A stretch of DNA of 64,000 bases, taken from positions 167,677 to 231,676 of the forward strand of contig NZ_JAHKQE010000019.1 of the NCBI RefSeq assembly GCF_018860855.1, written 5' to 3'. The first letter of the stretch is position 1. Each line of letters opens with the position of its first letter. Source of the DNA: Amphritea atlantica. GTDB lineage: Bacteria > Pseudomonadota > Gammaproteobacteria > Pseudomonadales > Balneatricaceae. The notes beneath the pieces were generated by a model that saw nothing but the letters and a program-made list of their open reading frames with translations, had not been told where the DNA came from and did no database searches. The position numbers were made by a program, and so were the translations under genes. This document shows positions 48,009-58,311 of this stretch, piece after piece.

Positions 48009-49468
48009 CAGTAAACCTCATCCATCGGATAGATCGCTTCAGCATACAACGCCAACTCTTCCAGAATCTCTTTATGGGAGGCGGACAGATCCGGCTGTTG
48101 ATACAGTTCATTCAACTGACTAAAGAGTTCAGTCATGGTTAGATGACCCCCATTGTTCGGCCCGAGTAAGCGCAGGTGACGGAACTCTTCCCACCGCGCA
48201 CGCTCCTCTTCATTAAGGCTAAACGGATAGTTACGGGCACGATAGCGCAAGAACATCTCTTCTAAACGGGTATCTTGAAACGCCAAGTCCAGCGCGCCTA
48301 ATTGATCCGGCGGAGTACTTCTAATGATCTCCATATTCTTCTTATCGGCATCGCCAAAGAATCCGCCACTATAAAGCATGTGGTCAGGGTCAAAATCCTC
48401 CTCAAAATCGTTGACGGAGAAAACCTCAGCCAGTTTCTGCTTCAAATCGGGACTGTTACGTAACATTGCCAAATGCGTACGACACAGATCGCCAGAGATA
48501 TTCAAACGCTCCGCCTCTACCGCCGTTAACATCGACGCGGGGGCAATAATAGGCGATTTATTCGTGTGAATCTGTTTCAGCGGGATGCGCTGTTCCCCCT
48601 CCGCCAAATCCTCAGTCCGGGTATATATCAAGCGTCGTACTTCATCTGCCGGTAAGGTGAGCAGCGGCGTAGGATCACATCGCAGATCAAAGGCTAATAC
48701 CGCATTCTTATTCACTGGGTGCTGAGCTACCGGTGCCACCACGGCGGCATTACCCCATTCAGAAGGGTACATGGATGAGATATGCAGTACCGGCTTCATG
48801 GTCAGCACATCCAGCAAGCCCTGTATGGTGCGCTTATCACGGTTGTTTAGGGCATATTGATACAGCTTCGGTTGCCGCTCTTTGACCAGCCGAGCCATCG
48901 CAATGGTGGCATGAACGTCCGCCAACGCATCATGCGCATTGCCATGATCGATACCATTCGCCTTAGTCAGGTCTTCTAAACGCATGCTCGGGCGGCCATC
49001 TTCATAGATTGGCCACTCAATACCCTCAGGCCGGAGTGCTCGAGTCAACCGCAGCATATCGATAATATCCCAGCGGGAACAACCGTTCTGATACTCTCGG
49101 CCATAGGGGTCGTAAAAATTACGATACAGCGCATAGCGAGTAATCTCATCATCAAAGCGAATACTGTTATAACCCACACCGCAAGTGCCAGGCCGTGCCA
49201 ACTGTTCGTGCACCATAGCCATAAACTCGGCTTCGCAATAACCTTCTTGTAACGCTTTTTGCGGTGTAATACCCGTAATCAGACAGGCTTGTGGATGGGG
49301 CAACAGATCTTCTGCTGGCTTGCAATAAAACATCACCGGCTCTTCGATGATATTTAGGTCCTGATCGGTTCTAATACCGGCAAATTGCAACGGTCTATCA
49401 CGCTTGGTGTCCGCGCCAGAAGTTTCATAGTCATGCCAAAAAAAAGTGGGTGTTGCTGATGCCGCCAT
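48008..49468 (-). CDS. sbcB: Exodeoxyribonuclease I
   Basis: A single-strand 3'-5' DNA exonuclease used in recombination and mismatch repair. The 486-residue protein has the DEDD exonuclease start FFWHDYETSGAD (Asp13, Glu15), GYNSIRFDDEITRYALYRNF (Exo II region) and NAHDALADVHATIAMARL (Exo III), followed by the SH3-like and helical C-terminal domains. The length matches E. coli ExoI (475). Transcribed with the secreted hypothetical. Confidence 0.96.
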   Translation of the reverse strand: MAASATPTFFWHDYETSGADTKRDRPLQFAGIRTDQDLNIIEEPVMFYCKPAEDLLPHPQACLITGITPQKALQEGYCEAEFMAMVHEQLARPGTCGVGYNSIRFDDEITRYALYRNFYDPYGREYQNGCSRWDIIDMLRLTRALRPEGIEWPIYEDGRPSMRLEDLTKANGIDHGNAHDALADVHATIAMARLVKERQPKLYQYALNNRDKRTIQGLLDVLTMKPVLHISSMYPSEWGNAAVVAPVAQHPVNKNAVLAFDLRCDPTPLLTLPADEVRRLIYTRTEDLAEGEQRIPLKQIHTNKSPIIAPASMLTAVEAERLNISGDLCRTHLAMLRNSPDLKQKLAEVFSVNDFEEDFDPDHMLYSGGFFGDADKKNMEIIRSTPPDQLGALDLAFQDTRLEEMFLRYRARNYPFSLNEEERARWEEFRHLRLLGPNNGGHLTMTELFSQLNELYQQPDLSASHKEILEELALYAEAIYPMDEVY

Positions 49469-49581
49469 TCTATTCGCCTTTGCACCGGGTCTACCGGCTA
49501 ATGCTTTTGATCAATAGGTTTAATTTCTGCGCCCCTTATACTAGCCTATCAATAGTAACTTCTATCTCAGCCGGGGCCCAT

Positions 49582-50016
49582 ATGCTTCACAATCATAAAG
49601 ATACCACGCTTGCCTGCCCTTGTGGCTCAAATAAGCCATTTTCATTCTGCTGTGAAGCGGCCATAGAGGGACATAAACCCGCGGCTACCGCCGAAGCACT
49701 GATGCGTTCTCGCTACACTGCTTTTGTGCTCGGTGCCGTCGATTATCTGATCAACACCACCGCAATTGAGCAGCGCGATCCCGATGATGCTGCGCTGATT
49801 GCAGAACAGGTTAAAGCAACAACCTGGACGGGGCTGAAGATCCTCAGTACCGAAGCCGGCCAGCCGGATGATCAAGAAGGCATCGTGGAATTTATTGCTC
49901 ATTTTGAAACCCCAGAGCAAAAAGCAGACCTTCACGAGCGTTCTTATTTCCGAAAACAGCAGAATCACTGGGTTTATGTTGAGGGAGACGTCGAAATAAT
50001 AAATAAGATTAAATAA
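49582..50016 (+). CDS. YchJ family protein with SEC-C zinc motif
   Basis: A 144-residue protein with an N-terminal SEC-C motif (CPCGSNKPFSFCC) and the YchJ NTF2-like body (ALMRSRYTAFVLGAVDYLI, RSYFRKQQNHWVYVEGD). Function unknown; SEC-C motifs bind zinc and often contact ribosomes or SecB. The ATG at 49582 (MLHNHKD) is preferred; the frame to 49450 overlaps sbcB and adds a non-family N-terminus. Confidence 0.88.
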   Translation: MLHNHKDTTLACPCGSNKPFSFCCEAAIEGHKPAATAEALMRSRYTAFVLGAVDYLINTTAIEQRDPDDAALIAEQVKATTWTGLKILSTEAGQPDDQEGIVEFIAHFETPEQKADLHERSYFRKQQNHWVYVEGDVEIINKIK

Positions 50017-50195
50017 ATTTCACCTCGATAAATCACCGTAAAGCCCCACAGACAGGCAAACAGCTTTATATGTCGTCTTACAGAGACGTTTTTCTTTTAT
50101 GTCAAGGCTTTTCCTGCACTGCCAAACGCCGGTAGAATACGGGCTTTTGCCACCAGTACCGTTACTTATAGAGTGGCCCTTGTAGGATCGATGTA

Positions 50196-52865
50196 ATGTT
50201 TGCAAAGTTTTTCAAACCCCGTTGGCAGCACAATAAAGCCACTGTTCGTATCCGAGCTGTGCATCGTTTGAGTCCGGGTAACACCGAACACCGTGAAGTA
50301 CTTGCCCGACTGGCTCGACAAGATCAAAGTGTAGATGTCCGTTTAGCGGCCGTCGAAAAGATTGCCGCGCCGGATCTTTTATCCGATATTCTGGCCCATG
50401 ATATGGACCCCGATATCCGCCGTAGCGTGGCCAAACGGATCTGTGAAATCATACTGGATCCCGGCTATACCTATAGCCAACAGTATGAGTGCATAAGCTG
50501 CCTTCAAGATGAAAATATGCTCGCACATATCGCCCTCAACAGCGAAAACTCAGAGCTGCAACAACAAGCCATACGCCGCATCAATGATCAGCACAGCCTT
50601 GTCTCGGTCGTCGTTAACGGTAACTGTACACAACTACGCCAGTTAGCCGCTGATAAGCTAGAGTCACCTGAACTGTTAGAACAAGCCGCTAAAGCGATCA
50701 GAGGACGGGACAAAACGGTTTACCGAATTATCCGTAACAAACAGCAACAGCAGCAAGAACAAGCACGGCAACAAGAGCAACAGTTGTTACGTAAAGAGGA
50801 GCTGCTGTGCAGCCTTGAGCAGCTCAGCAGAACCGCATACTTCCCCCTTTACAGCGCTAAACTGGATGCCCTTTGTCAGCAGTGGGCAACGCTAGCGGAG
50901 ATCGCTGATGCAACGATGGATCAGCGTTATGCCGAGCTAGTTGAAGGTTGCCAGAAAACGATTAACGCAGAGCAGGTTAAACACGAGCAGCAGCAGGCTG
51001 AACAGCAGAAGGTACACAGCGAAGCACTGCAGCAAACAGCGCTACGACAAAAACTGGAAGACGCGGTTAAACGCTGCGCATCATTGATCACCGGCGAACT
51101 CTTTTGTAAAGCCGATCTCGATGCCGAACAGGAGTGCTGGGACAATACCTGCACCCAACTGCATGACATCAATAAAAACAAAGCCTCGAGCCTTATCAAG
51201 CCGCTGAAGCAACGTTTTGAGCATTATCAGCAAGCAGGTCGGGCGTGGCTGCAACAACAACCCGCAATCATCACGCTATTAGACGCAGAGCTGCCTGATA
51301 CCGCAGAGAAGCCCCTACTACAAGACCAGTTAGAGCAGATTGATCGATTCACCAAACAGCTCAACTGGCCTAACGATATAAAGTCACCCGAACCACTACA
51401 AAGCCTTAACCAACGACGTGAATCAATACTGCAGCAGATCAATCGACTAAAACGTGAACAGCAACACAGTAATCAAGACCTTTCTGAGCTGTTAGATCAG
51501 CTAGAGCAACAGATAGAAGCCGGTCAGATTAAACGTGCAAGTCAGTTGGAACAAAAAGCCGAAACGCAGTTCGATGAACTCAACGGCACCATGCCTAAAT
51601 CACTACAGCAGCGCTATAAAGGTCTCACCGCCCGCTTGAGTGAACTAAAAAACTGGCAGGGCTTTGCTGTATCAACCAAGAAAGAAGAGCTCTGCGAAGC
51701 GATGGAAGCGCTGATCGGGAGTATTGAAGAACCTCCTCATCTAGCGAAACAGATTAACGCCTTGCAATTACAGTGGAAGGCACTCGACAGCGACGACCCT
51801 CTACACTCCCATAAAGCTTGGCAGCGCTTTAAAGCCGCTTCAGATCAAGCCTACGCCCCCTGCGAGCAATACTTTCGGCAGCAGAAACAGCAGCGTACCG
51901 ACAACCTCAATAAACGGATCAACTTGGCAGCAGAGCTAAGTCATTTTCTCGAACAGCTTGATTGGCAACAGGCCGATTGGTCACTGATTGAACAGGTTAG
52001 CCGTACCGCTAAACGGGAATGGAAAGAATATGCCCCCGTCGACCGAACTCCTGGACGTCAGGTGCAAACCGAGTTTAATGCTCTCCTAAAACAGATTGAT
52101 CATAAAATTTCAGCACATCGTGATCAGGTCGCAAGCGAGAAAAAAGCCCTACTAGAACAAGCAGAACAACTTCTATTAGAGGATGATATAGCCGCCGCCG
52201 CGACTGATATCAAAAAACTGCAGAAGCGTTGGAAAGAGGCGGGTAATACCTTCCATAGCCTCGAACAAGCGCTTTGGCCAGCCTTCCGTAAAGCTTGCAA
52301 TCTAGTGTTTGAAAAGCTCAACCAAGAGCAGCAAAATCATAAACAAGCACATTCAACCACTGAAACGCAGCCCTTACCACTCGCCGATAACGCATCCTAT
52401 CAAGCGTTACTAAGCCGCATCGAGTTATGTGATCAGTTGGAGCACTTTATTCAGGATGGCACTCTGGATCAACTCGCGCTGGATGATATTGAAGCAGCCT
52501 GGGCCAAGTGCGGCCCCGTTAATGACGACTTCGGTCCTCGAATCAACGCCCGCTACGAACGTTTATTAGCCTTTATCTCCGGCGAGATAGAGATAGAGGA
52601 GTTGCTAAAGATCACCGAAAAATCGCTACGTCAGCTCTGTATTCGCTTGGAAATTCTTCTAGGGCTAGAATCACCAGAACAAGATCAAAGCTTACGTATG
52701 GAATATCAAATGGACCGCTTGCAACAAGCACTGGAGCAGCGGCAAACCTCGACCGACAACAGCGACCTCAAACGGCTGGAACTGGAATGGCAATGTCAGC
52801 CATTAACATTACAACATGAAGCACTGCAAATCCGCTTCTACAGTAACTTACAACAAGCCATCTGA
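50196..52865 (+). CDS. DUF349 repeat protein
   Basis: A large 889-residue Gln/Glu-rich helical protein with several DUF349 units (recognisable by W-K/LQxxWK patterns such as LQKRWKEAGNTFHSLEQALW and FRKACNLVFEKL). HEAT-like helices are in the first 150 residues (LARLARQDQSVDVRLAAVEK, ILAHDMDPDIRRSVAKRI). DUF349 proteins are widespread but of unknown role. A strong terminator follows. The ATG at 50196 is downstream of a taggat ribosome-like site. Confidence 0.85.
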   Translation: MFAKFFKPRWQHNKATVRIRAVHRLSPGNTEHREVLARLARQDQSVDVRLAAVEKIAAPDLLSDILAHDMDPDIRRSVAKRICEIILDPGYTYSQQYECISCLQDENMLAHIALNSENSELQQQAIRRINDQHSLVSVVVNGNCTQLRQLAADKLESPELLEQAAKAIRGRDKTVYRIIRNKQQQQQEQARQQEQQLLRKEELLCSLEQLSRTAYFPLYSAKLDALCQQWATLAEIADATMDQRYAELVEGCQKTINAEQVKHEQQQAEQQKVHSEALQQTALRQKLEDAVKRCASLITGELFCKADLDAEQECWDNTCTQLHDINKNKASSLIKPLKQRFEHYQQAGRAWLQQQPAIITLLDAELPDTAEKPLLQDQLEQIDRFTKQLNWPNDIKSPEPLQSLNQRRESILQQINRLKREQQHSNQDLSELLDQLEQQIEAGQIKRASQLEQKAETQFDELNGTMPKSLQQRYKGLTARLSELKNWQGFAVSTKKEELCEAMEALIGSIEEPPHLAKQINALQLQWKALDSDDPLHSHKAWQRFKAASDQAYAPCEQYFRQQKQQRTDNLNKRINLAAELSHFLEQLDWQQADWSLIEQVSRTAKREWKEYAPVDRTPGRQVQTEFNALLKQIDHKISAHRDQVASEKKALLEQAEQLLLEDDIAAAATDIKKLQKRWKEAGNTFHSLEQALWPAFRKACNLVFEKLNQEQQNHKQAHSTTETQPLPLADNASYQALLSRIELCDQLEHFIQDGTLDQLALDDIEAAWAKCGPVNDDFGPRINARYERLLAFISGEIEIEELLKITEKSLRQLCIRLEILLGLESPEQDQSLRMEYQMDRLQQALEQRQTSTDNSDLKRLELEWQCQPLTLQHEALQIRFYSNLQQAI

Positions 52866-52912
52866 GTGTTGTCTGTCAATATAACTGCCTGAAATAGTTT
52901 ATTTTTGGCACA

Positions 52913-52940
52913 AAAAAACCCGCAATCGCGGGTTTTTTTT
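52913..52940. terminator. Terminator between DUF349 and phaB
   Basis: GC-rich stem ACCCGC/GCGGGT flanked by seven A and eight T, so it works in both directions for the converging genes. Confidence 0.9.
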
Positions 52941-52956
52941 ATCAGCTGAATACAGC

Positions 52957-53706
52957 TTATGACATGTGTTGACCACCGTTAATAGAGAAGTCAGAACCGG
53001 TCACATAACCGCAATCGTCGCTGGCCAAGTAAGAAACCGCTTTACCAATTTCAGATGGATCACCCAGACGACCAACAGGCACCTGACGAATGATCTTTTC
53101 CAGAACCTCTTCAGGAATCTTAGCAACCATCGGAGTCATAACGTAGCCTGGAGAAACGGTATTAACCGTCACACCTTTAGCCGCCACTTCTTGCGCTAAT
53201 GCTTTAGTGAAACCATGAATACCTGCTTTGGCCGCAGAGTAGTTGCACTGACCAAACTGGCCTTTCTGAGCGTTAACAGAAGAGATATTGATAACCCGAC
53301 CCCAGCCTTTATCCAGCATAGGATTGATAACCAAACGGGTCATATGGAACATAGAGTCGAGGTTGGCAGACAATACTTCGTTCCACTGTTCCCAGCTCAT
53401 TTTACGGAAAGTACCGTCACGGGTAATACCCGCGTTATTTACCAGAATGTCGACGCTACCACCGGCGACTTCTTCTACCGTTTTAATACAGGCAGCACAT
53501 GATTCTTCATCGGTAACATCGCCATAGGCAACCAGAATGTCATAGCCATCCTTTTTCTGCTCAGCCTGCCAAGCTTTGGCTTTTTCATGGTTACCACCGG
53601 AGTTATAACCTGCAACAACCTTGACACCTGCGTCAGCTAATGCCCGACAGATGGCGGAGCCAATACCACCAGTACCTCCTGTAACTAGAGCAATTTTCTG
53701 TGTCAT
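52957..53706 (-). CDS. phaB: Acetoacetyl-CoA reductase
   Basis: A 249-residue short-chain dehydrogenase that reduces acetoacetyl-CoA to 3-hydroxybutyryl-CoA for polyhydroxybutyrate. It has TGGTGGIG (cofactor loop), NNAG, catalytic Ser in NISSVNAQKGQFGQ, and YSAAK with Tyr and Lys. The end INGGQHMS matches the PhaB family. No phaA or phaC is in the window, so they must be elsewhere if the pathway is complete. Confidence 0.93.
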   Translation of the reverse strand: MTQKIALVTGGTGGIGSAICRALADAGVKVVAGYNSGGNHEKAKAWQAEQKKDGYDILVAYGDVTDEESCAACIKTVEEVAGGSVDILVNNAGITRDGTFRKMSWEQWNEVLSANLDSMFHMTRLVINPMLDKGWGRVINISSVNAQKGQFGQCNYSAAKAGIHGFTKALAQEVAAKGVTVNTVSPGYVMTPMVAKIPEEVLEKIIRQVPVGRLGDPSEIGKAVSYLASDDCGYVTGSDFSINGGQHMS

Positions 53707-54000
53707 GCTCGTGTCCCCTTTGCTTTTTGAGAGTTAATTGTTTCGAGTCGTTGTTTAGCGTTGTAGTTATTATGTAATTATTTTCAATCCACACCGATCA
53801 TATAGATAACAAACCAGCGTGATAATATGACTTTGGTTGAGTACTCAACCCAATATTATCGCCATAATTATTTCATACTCAGCACGTAAAACAGCACTTA
53901 AATAAACAATTAAACTATCCATTGATCTAGCTCAAAAATTTACAGATCGCTCGATACGGCCTAAAGACAAGATACAACTTATTTCTCTGTTGTCAAAGCG
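53707..54000. promoter_or_regulatory. phaB promoter region with 16-bp palindrome
   Basis: A 294-base gap. A perfect 16-bp palindrome GGTTGAGTACTCAACC (53835-53850) lies about 130 bases before the phaB ATG. It is a plausible operator or weak terminator for the MATE gene; no T run follows, so an operator is favoured. Confidence 0.45.
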
Positions 54001-55329
54001 TCACAAGCGGTTGAGATGTCGCCGCATCCACCAATAAGCCATTGCTGCAGTGCACATGTTTGCAATGACAAAACCAATAAACATTCCCTGCAAATCGGCC
54101 AAATAATTACCTAATAATCCCAACGGCACATAGAGACAAAACAGCCGAAACACGCTGATTCGCATCGCTCTAATTGGCTGATGTAAAGCATTAAAGCTGG
54201 ATGCAGTGAGAAAGGTAACCGCCTGAAAGCCAAACCCTAGGGGCACAATAAAAATCCACAATCCGATTAAACTAATCACCGATTCATTGTCACTGAACAG
54301 CGAACCAATGCCGCCGGCAAAGAGGAGTAACAGAAGATAAACAACGGCTTGCCATAGCAGCGCGAACTTTACTGCGGACAGATAAGCTCCGCGAACACGT
54401 TCGATATGACCACGACCAAAGTTCTGACTGATAAAGGGTGGCAGAGTCATCGACAGTGCCAAATTCGCCAGTAAGGAGAGTGATTCTAAGCGACTGCCAA
54501 CACCAAATGCCGCCACAGCCTCAGGCCCGTGGGTTGCCACAATCGCCGTCATAATAGCCGCAGCAATCGGTGTCATCATATTCGACAGCGCCGCGGGAAA
54601 ACCAATTTTCATCACCATCAACCAGTGCTGCAGCGCAACAGAAACCGATTCTATCCGCAGCACCAATAAACCTTTATTAAAATAAAGATTTAATAAAGCA
54701 ATAACCGCCGTCACACTCCAAGCAATAAAGCTAGCAATCGCGGCCCCTTGAATCCCTAACGCCGGCACCGGCCCCCAACCAAAAATCATTAACGGATCAA
54801 GCACCAAGTTAAGTAACGATGAGATCCCCATCAACAATGCGGGTGTACGAGTATCGCCGCTGGCCCGTAATGAACTGTTAGACACCATAATCAGGACATA
54901 GAAAACCGCTCCGGCAAACCACACCGACATATACTGGTCGATATAGGGGAGTAAGTCGTCCCCTGCCCCTAATAAGCGGAACAACGGATCGATCACCTGA
55001 ATAGCCAACACCGCGATGGTGATCATCAACAGGGAGGTCATTAATAGGTTGTCGGTGGTTAGTTGTCGGGCACCGGATTCGTTCCCCGAACCGATCAGCC
55101 TAGCGATGGTTGCAGAGGTGCCAATACTCAAGCCGATCGATAAGCTAATCACCGTGAATGAAACCGGAAAGGTAAACCCCAGTGCCGCCAGTTGATGGGT
55201 ACCTAACTGGCTGACAAAATAACTATCAACGACATTAAACAGCATCAGGCTAACGATACCGAGCATCATCGGCAGCGTCATTTTAATCAGGGTAGGACGA
55301 ACCTCATCATTCAGCAGATCGGATTTCAC
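54001..55329 (-). CDS. MATE family efflux transporter
   Basis: A 442-residue membrane protein with twelve helices in two halves (MTLPMMLGIVSLMLFNVVDSYFV at the first, MTPIAAAIMTAIVATHGPEAVAAFG at the seventh). MATE proteins export cationic drugs by sodium or proton exchange. Substrate is unknown. It is monocistronic; a bidirectional terminator separates it from the ABM-domain gene. Confidence 0.9.
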   Translation of the reverse strand: MKSDLLNDEVRPTLIKMTLPMMLGIVSLMLFNVVDSYFVSQLGTHQLAALGFTFPVSFTVISLSIGLSIGTSATIARLIGSGNESGARQLTTDNLLMTSLLMITIAVLAIQVIDPLFRLLGAGDDLLPYIDQYMSVWFAGAVFYVLIMVSNSSLRASGDTRTPALLMGISSLLNLVLDPLMIFGWGPVPALGIQGAAIASFIAWSVTAVIALLNLYFNKGLLVLRIESVSVALQHWLMVMKIGFPAALSNMMTPIAAAIMTAIVATHGPEAVAAFGVGSRLESLSLLANLALSMTLPPFISQNFGRGHIERVRGAYLSAVKFALLWQAVVYLLLLLFAGGIGSLFSDNESVISLIGLWIFIVPLGFGFQAVTFLTASSFNALHQPIRAMRISVFRLFCLYVPLGLLGNYLADLQGMFIGFVIANMCTAAMAYWWMRRHLNRL

Positions 55330-55413
55330 TCAATACCTTTATAGACAGGAATTATCGGGCCGCCATCATACCATCTCTCGCGGTTCAGTTGAGTACCGCG
55401 GCCATTAAACGCA

Positions 55414-55435
55414 AAAACCTCCCGCAGGAGGTTTT
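55414..55435 (-). terminator. Terminator of the ABM-domain gene
   Basis: AAAACCTCC/GGAGGTTTT stem, 9 bp, 4-base loop, downstream of the minus-strand gene ending at 55486. Confidence 0.75.
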
Positions 55436-55485
55436 ATCGATTTAACCATTACGATAGGTATGGCGTTTGCCTCTTTTTAATCGCC

Positions 55486-56079
55486 CTATTTAGGCCCCTG
55501 ACGAAATAGCCAAGATTGCAGCAACCGGGTGACGCGGGGCATCACGATATAGGTCAGCAGTAATACCTGTAACAGCACAATCACCACTGATCTCAACCAT
55601 AGATCGAGACTATTAAGGAATGGCCCTAACAGCACATTGATCGCCATCACCAACGCATATACCACCACCAGCAACACGCACGTCATCTTGTGGGGTGACG
55701 GTTTACTGACCGGCAGCTCGGGCAGATCGAACCAAAACTCGAGTCCGGTGCCACGCTGTACCTCAGGCTCTCCCTCAATGATTGGCTCAAGTTTTTTTAG
55801 CCATTTCCGTCGTACCTCAGATTCTTCCCAATTTTGACAATTCTGATAATTATCAAACCGGTAGATAAGCACATAGCAGTTACCCGTGGAGGCGGATGGC
55901 CGCAGTACATTACTGCCCTGATGACCAGGATAGACCGACGCCTCTTCAACGACGGCGGAAACCCAGCGTTCAAAGTCCGCTTCTTTCCCCGGAATGATCT
56001 TGCGGGAGATACTGACAGTGACAGGGCCTTCCTGACCCGGTTCGGTCAGCTGTTGTTCAATACCACTTTCGCCCGTCAC
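55486..56079 (-). CDS. ABM-domain (antibiotic biosynthesis monooxygenase) membrane protein
   Basis: A 197-residue protein. The N-terminal ABM/dimeric alpha-beta barrel domain (VTVSISRKIIPGKEADFERWV, YPGHQGSNVLRPS, YVLIYRFDNYQNCQNW) is followed by two membrane helices (about residues 133-152 and 161-182). Proteins of this build are usually annotated as antibiotic biosynthesis monooxygenase, but their role is unknown. No biosynthetic cluster is present. Confidence 0.85.
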   Translation of the reverse strand: MTGESGIEQQLTEPGQEGPVTVSISRKIIPGKEADFERWVSAVVEEASVYPGHQGSNVLRPSASTGNCYVLIYRFDNYQNCQNWEESEVRRKWLKKLEPIIEGEPEVQRGTGLEFWFDLPELPVSKPSPHKMTCVLLVVVYALVMAINVLLGPFLNSLDLWLRSVVIVLLQVLLLTYIVMPRVTRLLQSWLFRQGPK

Positions 56080-56510
56080 TCTTACACCTCAATCAGTTAT
56101 ACACATTTACCTCTGATTGTACCCAAACCCTGATAACGAACACAAAAATAATCATCTTTATTCAACTGCACCATCGCGGCAATCGCACAGATTATGACAA
56201 AAGCGCCTGCGGGCAGCTCTTCGCCTAGCATATTCGACATATTGTAATGGCTATAGCAACCGACTTTCGTGGCAGGGTTCAACTCAGTCCGCAACAGAAC
56301 AGTCTTTTCAGGCTTTACTGCCGGCAGGCGAAATCGATGTATAAACATCGCCACTCTATTCATTCGGCTTTAGCTCTGAAAATTAAGAAAACACGGAGCC
56401 AGTTGCAAATAGGTCCAAATAAACCATTATTTTAAAACGCCATCTTATCCCTACTACTCAAAAGCCTAGATAGAGCCAGACTTTTGAGAGATGGCAAACC
56501 TCAAACAACC

Positions 56511-57290
56511 TTATTGCCAAAGGTAAGATTCCATTGATAGTGCGCTATATAAGATTGGGCTTTGCAGCACGTTTAAACTATCGCTTGCGCTGCTCGCTCC
56601 CATCGCGATAAGCAGCGGCAAGTAGTGATCAGCTGAGGGGTGGGCACGGCTAAACGCTTCCGTTTCCAGCTGCGGCTGACAGAGCGCCGCAATCTGCCGC
56701 TCACTCACCTGCTGTCGAACCCATGCTTGAAAGCGCACCACATAGTCCGCTGGCGCTGCATCCTCATGCCGCACAATATCCCGCAGGTTATGGGTGATGC
56801 TGCCCGAAGTAATCACGGCAATATTCTGCTCCCGTAAGGGTGCTAATGACTCACCCAAAGCCACCAGCTGCATGGGTGATAAGTTCGCAGGCAGAGATAA
56901 TTGAATCACAGGAATATCCGCCTGCGGCAATAAAAACCGCAGCGGCACCCAAGCACCATGATCCAGTCCACGCTGATGATTAAGGGATACCTTAATGCCC
57001 GCGCAGCTTAAGCAATCAGCCACTTGGCCCGCAATCACAGCGCTACCGGGAGCCGGGTATTGCAGTTGATACAGAGCCGCGGGGAAACCGCCAAAATCAT
57101 GAATGGTGTCAGGCTGCGACGACGAGGTCACTTCGGCCTCAGCGGTTATCCAGTGAGGGGAGATAATCACCACGGCGTTGAGCTGTGCAAATTGCGCAGT
57201 CAGTTGCATCAACTGCGCGCCGGCTTCACCGGGATCTAGCGCCCACATTGGCGAGCCATGACTGATAAACATAACCGGTGCTTTAGACAT
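56511..57290 (-). CDS. ygiD: DODA-type extradiol ring-cleavage dioxygenase (YgiD-like)
   Basis: A 259-residue zinc dioxygenase of the 4,5-DOPA extradiol type, which opens catechol rings. His11 (FISHGSP) and His46 (SPHW) are conserved metal or active-site ligands. RGLDHGAWVPLRFLLP and HPSADHYLPLL complete the signature. It is last of the doxX-GHR-DODA set, 2 bases after the preceding gene, so it is surely co-transcribed. This suggests removal of catechol products. Confidence 0.9.
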   Translation of the reverse strand: MSKAPVMFISHGSPMWALDPGEAGAQLMQLTAQFAQLNAVVIISPHWITAEAEVTSSSQPDTIHDFGGFPAALYQLQYPAPGSAVIAGQVADCLSCAGIKVSLNHQRGLDHGAWVPLRFLLPQADIPVIQLSLPANLSPMQLVALGESLAPLREQNIAVITSGSITHNLRDIVRHEDAAPADYVVRFQAWVRQQVSERQIAALCQPQLETEAFSRAHPSADHYLPLLIAMGASSASDSLNVLQSPILYSALSMESYLWQ

Positions 57291-57292
57291 TG

Positions 57293-58252
57293 TTAGCCAT
57301 CCTGTAAATAACGATACCAGCTAAGCTGAGGGCCAGCGGGGACAAAACCATTAGGGTTTAATGCCTTAATCGAATAGTAACCCGACTTAATATGATCAAT
57401 TCGAGTATTTTGACTAAAGGCATCGACCTGTAATAAACGCTCCAGATAAGCCGATAAAGCGGAATAATCGCCGATGCGCTGCCGATTGGTTTTAAACAGG
57501 CTAAAATAGACCGGATCAAAACGCACCAAGGTGACAAACAAGCGAATATCACACTCTGTCAGCTGTTCACCCACGGCAAACTGATGCTCACTAAAGTGTT
57601 GCTCTAAACTATCCAGCGTATCGAACACGCCAGTATACGCCTCTTCATAGGCCTGCTGAGAGGAAGCGAACCCCGCCTTATAGACACCATTATTTAAGCT
57701 TTCATAGATCCCCTGATTAAATTGATCAATCTGAGAAGCCAGCGCAGTCGGTAATAGATCACTCTCAGAGCAGTGTAACGGTCGCAGGTCATGGTTGAAA
57801 ATGCGTAGAATATCGGCCGACTCATTATTCATAATCGCACCGGCATTCACATCCCAGAGCACCGGCACCGTGGCCCGCCCGCTATAGGTGGGATCACTAG
57901 CGGTATACAGTTGATGAATATAGGTGACGGCTTCCTCTGTTACCGGCGTACTACCAGGAAAGTCTCCAAACTGCCAACCGCTATCACTCAACACCGGATC
58001 AACGACACTGATCGGGATATGCTGATCCAAGCCCAACAGTGATCGCGCAATCAGCGCGCGGGTCGCCCAAGGGCAGATATACGCCACATACAACTTCAAC
58101 CCTAACGCCTCGGCATCGCCATCAACCGCAGCCATCACACGCGCAGCGCTAGGGACAGCTCTAAAAGCACTACTCTGGCGTACAAACCGCCCTTGAGCAT
58201 CTTTACTCTGTACCGGATCCCATTTCTTTTGCCATTTGCCGTTAACTAACAT
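57293..58252 (-). CDS. yqjG: Glutathionyl-hydroquinone reductase (YqjG-like)
   Basis: An Xi-class glutathione transferase of 319 residues that reduces glutathionyl-hydroquinones. The catalytic cysteine is in YICPWATR (Cys60 from this start). NNESADILRIFN and the C-terminal helical domain with its FDTLDSLEQHF segment are typical. The ATG at 58252 has a strong AGGAGG ribosome site, so a GTG one codon upstream is not used. Second in doxX-yqjG-ygiD. Confidence 0.93.
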   Translation of the reverse strand: MLVNGKWQKKWDPVQSKDAQGRFVRQSSAFRAVPSAARVMAAVDGDAEALGLKLYVAYICPWATRALIARSLLGLDQHIPISVVDPVLSDSGWQFGDFPGSTPVTEEAVTYIHQLYTASDPTYSGRATVPVLWDVNAGAIMNNESADILRIFNHDLRPLHCSESDLLPTALASQIDQFNQGIYESLNNGVYKAGFASSQQAYEEAYTGVFDTLDSLEQHFSEHQFAVGEQLTECDIRLFVTLVRFDPVYFSLFKTNRQRIGDYSALSAYLERLLQVDAFSQNTRIDHIKSGYYSIKALNPNGFVPAGPQLSWYRYLQDG

Positions 58253-58311
58253 CACTCGTCCTCCTGGGAAGAGACCCCATGAGTCGGGGGCCTCACCATA
58301 AACTTGGGTAT

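Noticed and set aside
52957..53706. FabG instead of PhaB
   Set aside because: The INGGQHM ending and the GQFGQCNYSAAKAGIHGFTK pattern fit acetoacetyl-CoA reductase better; no fab genes are adjacent.
56097..56363. 88-aa minus-strand frame between the ABM-domain and DODA genes
   Set aside because: No ribosome site at any start and no recognisable family; composition not like its neighbours. A 47-aa internal version cannot be excluded.
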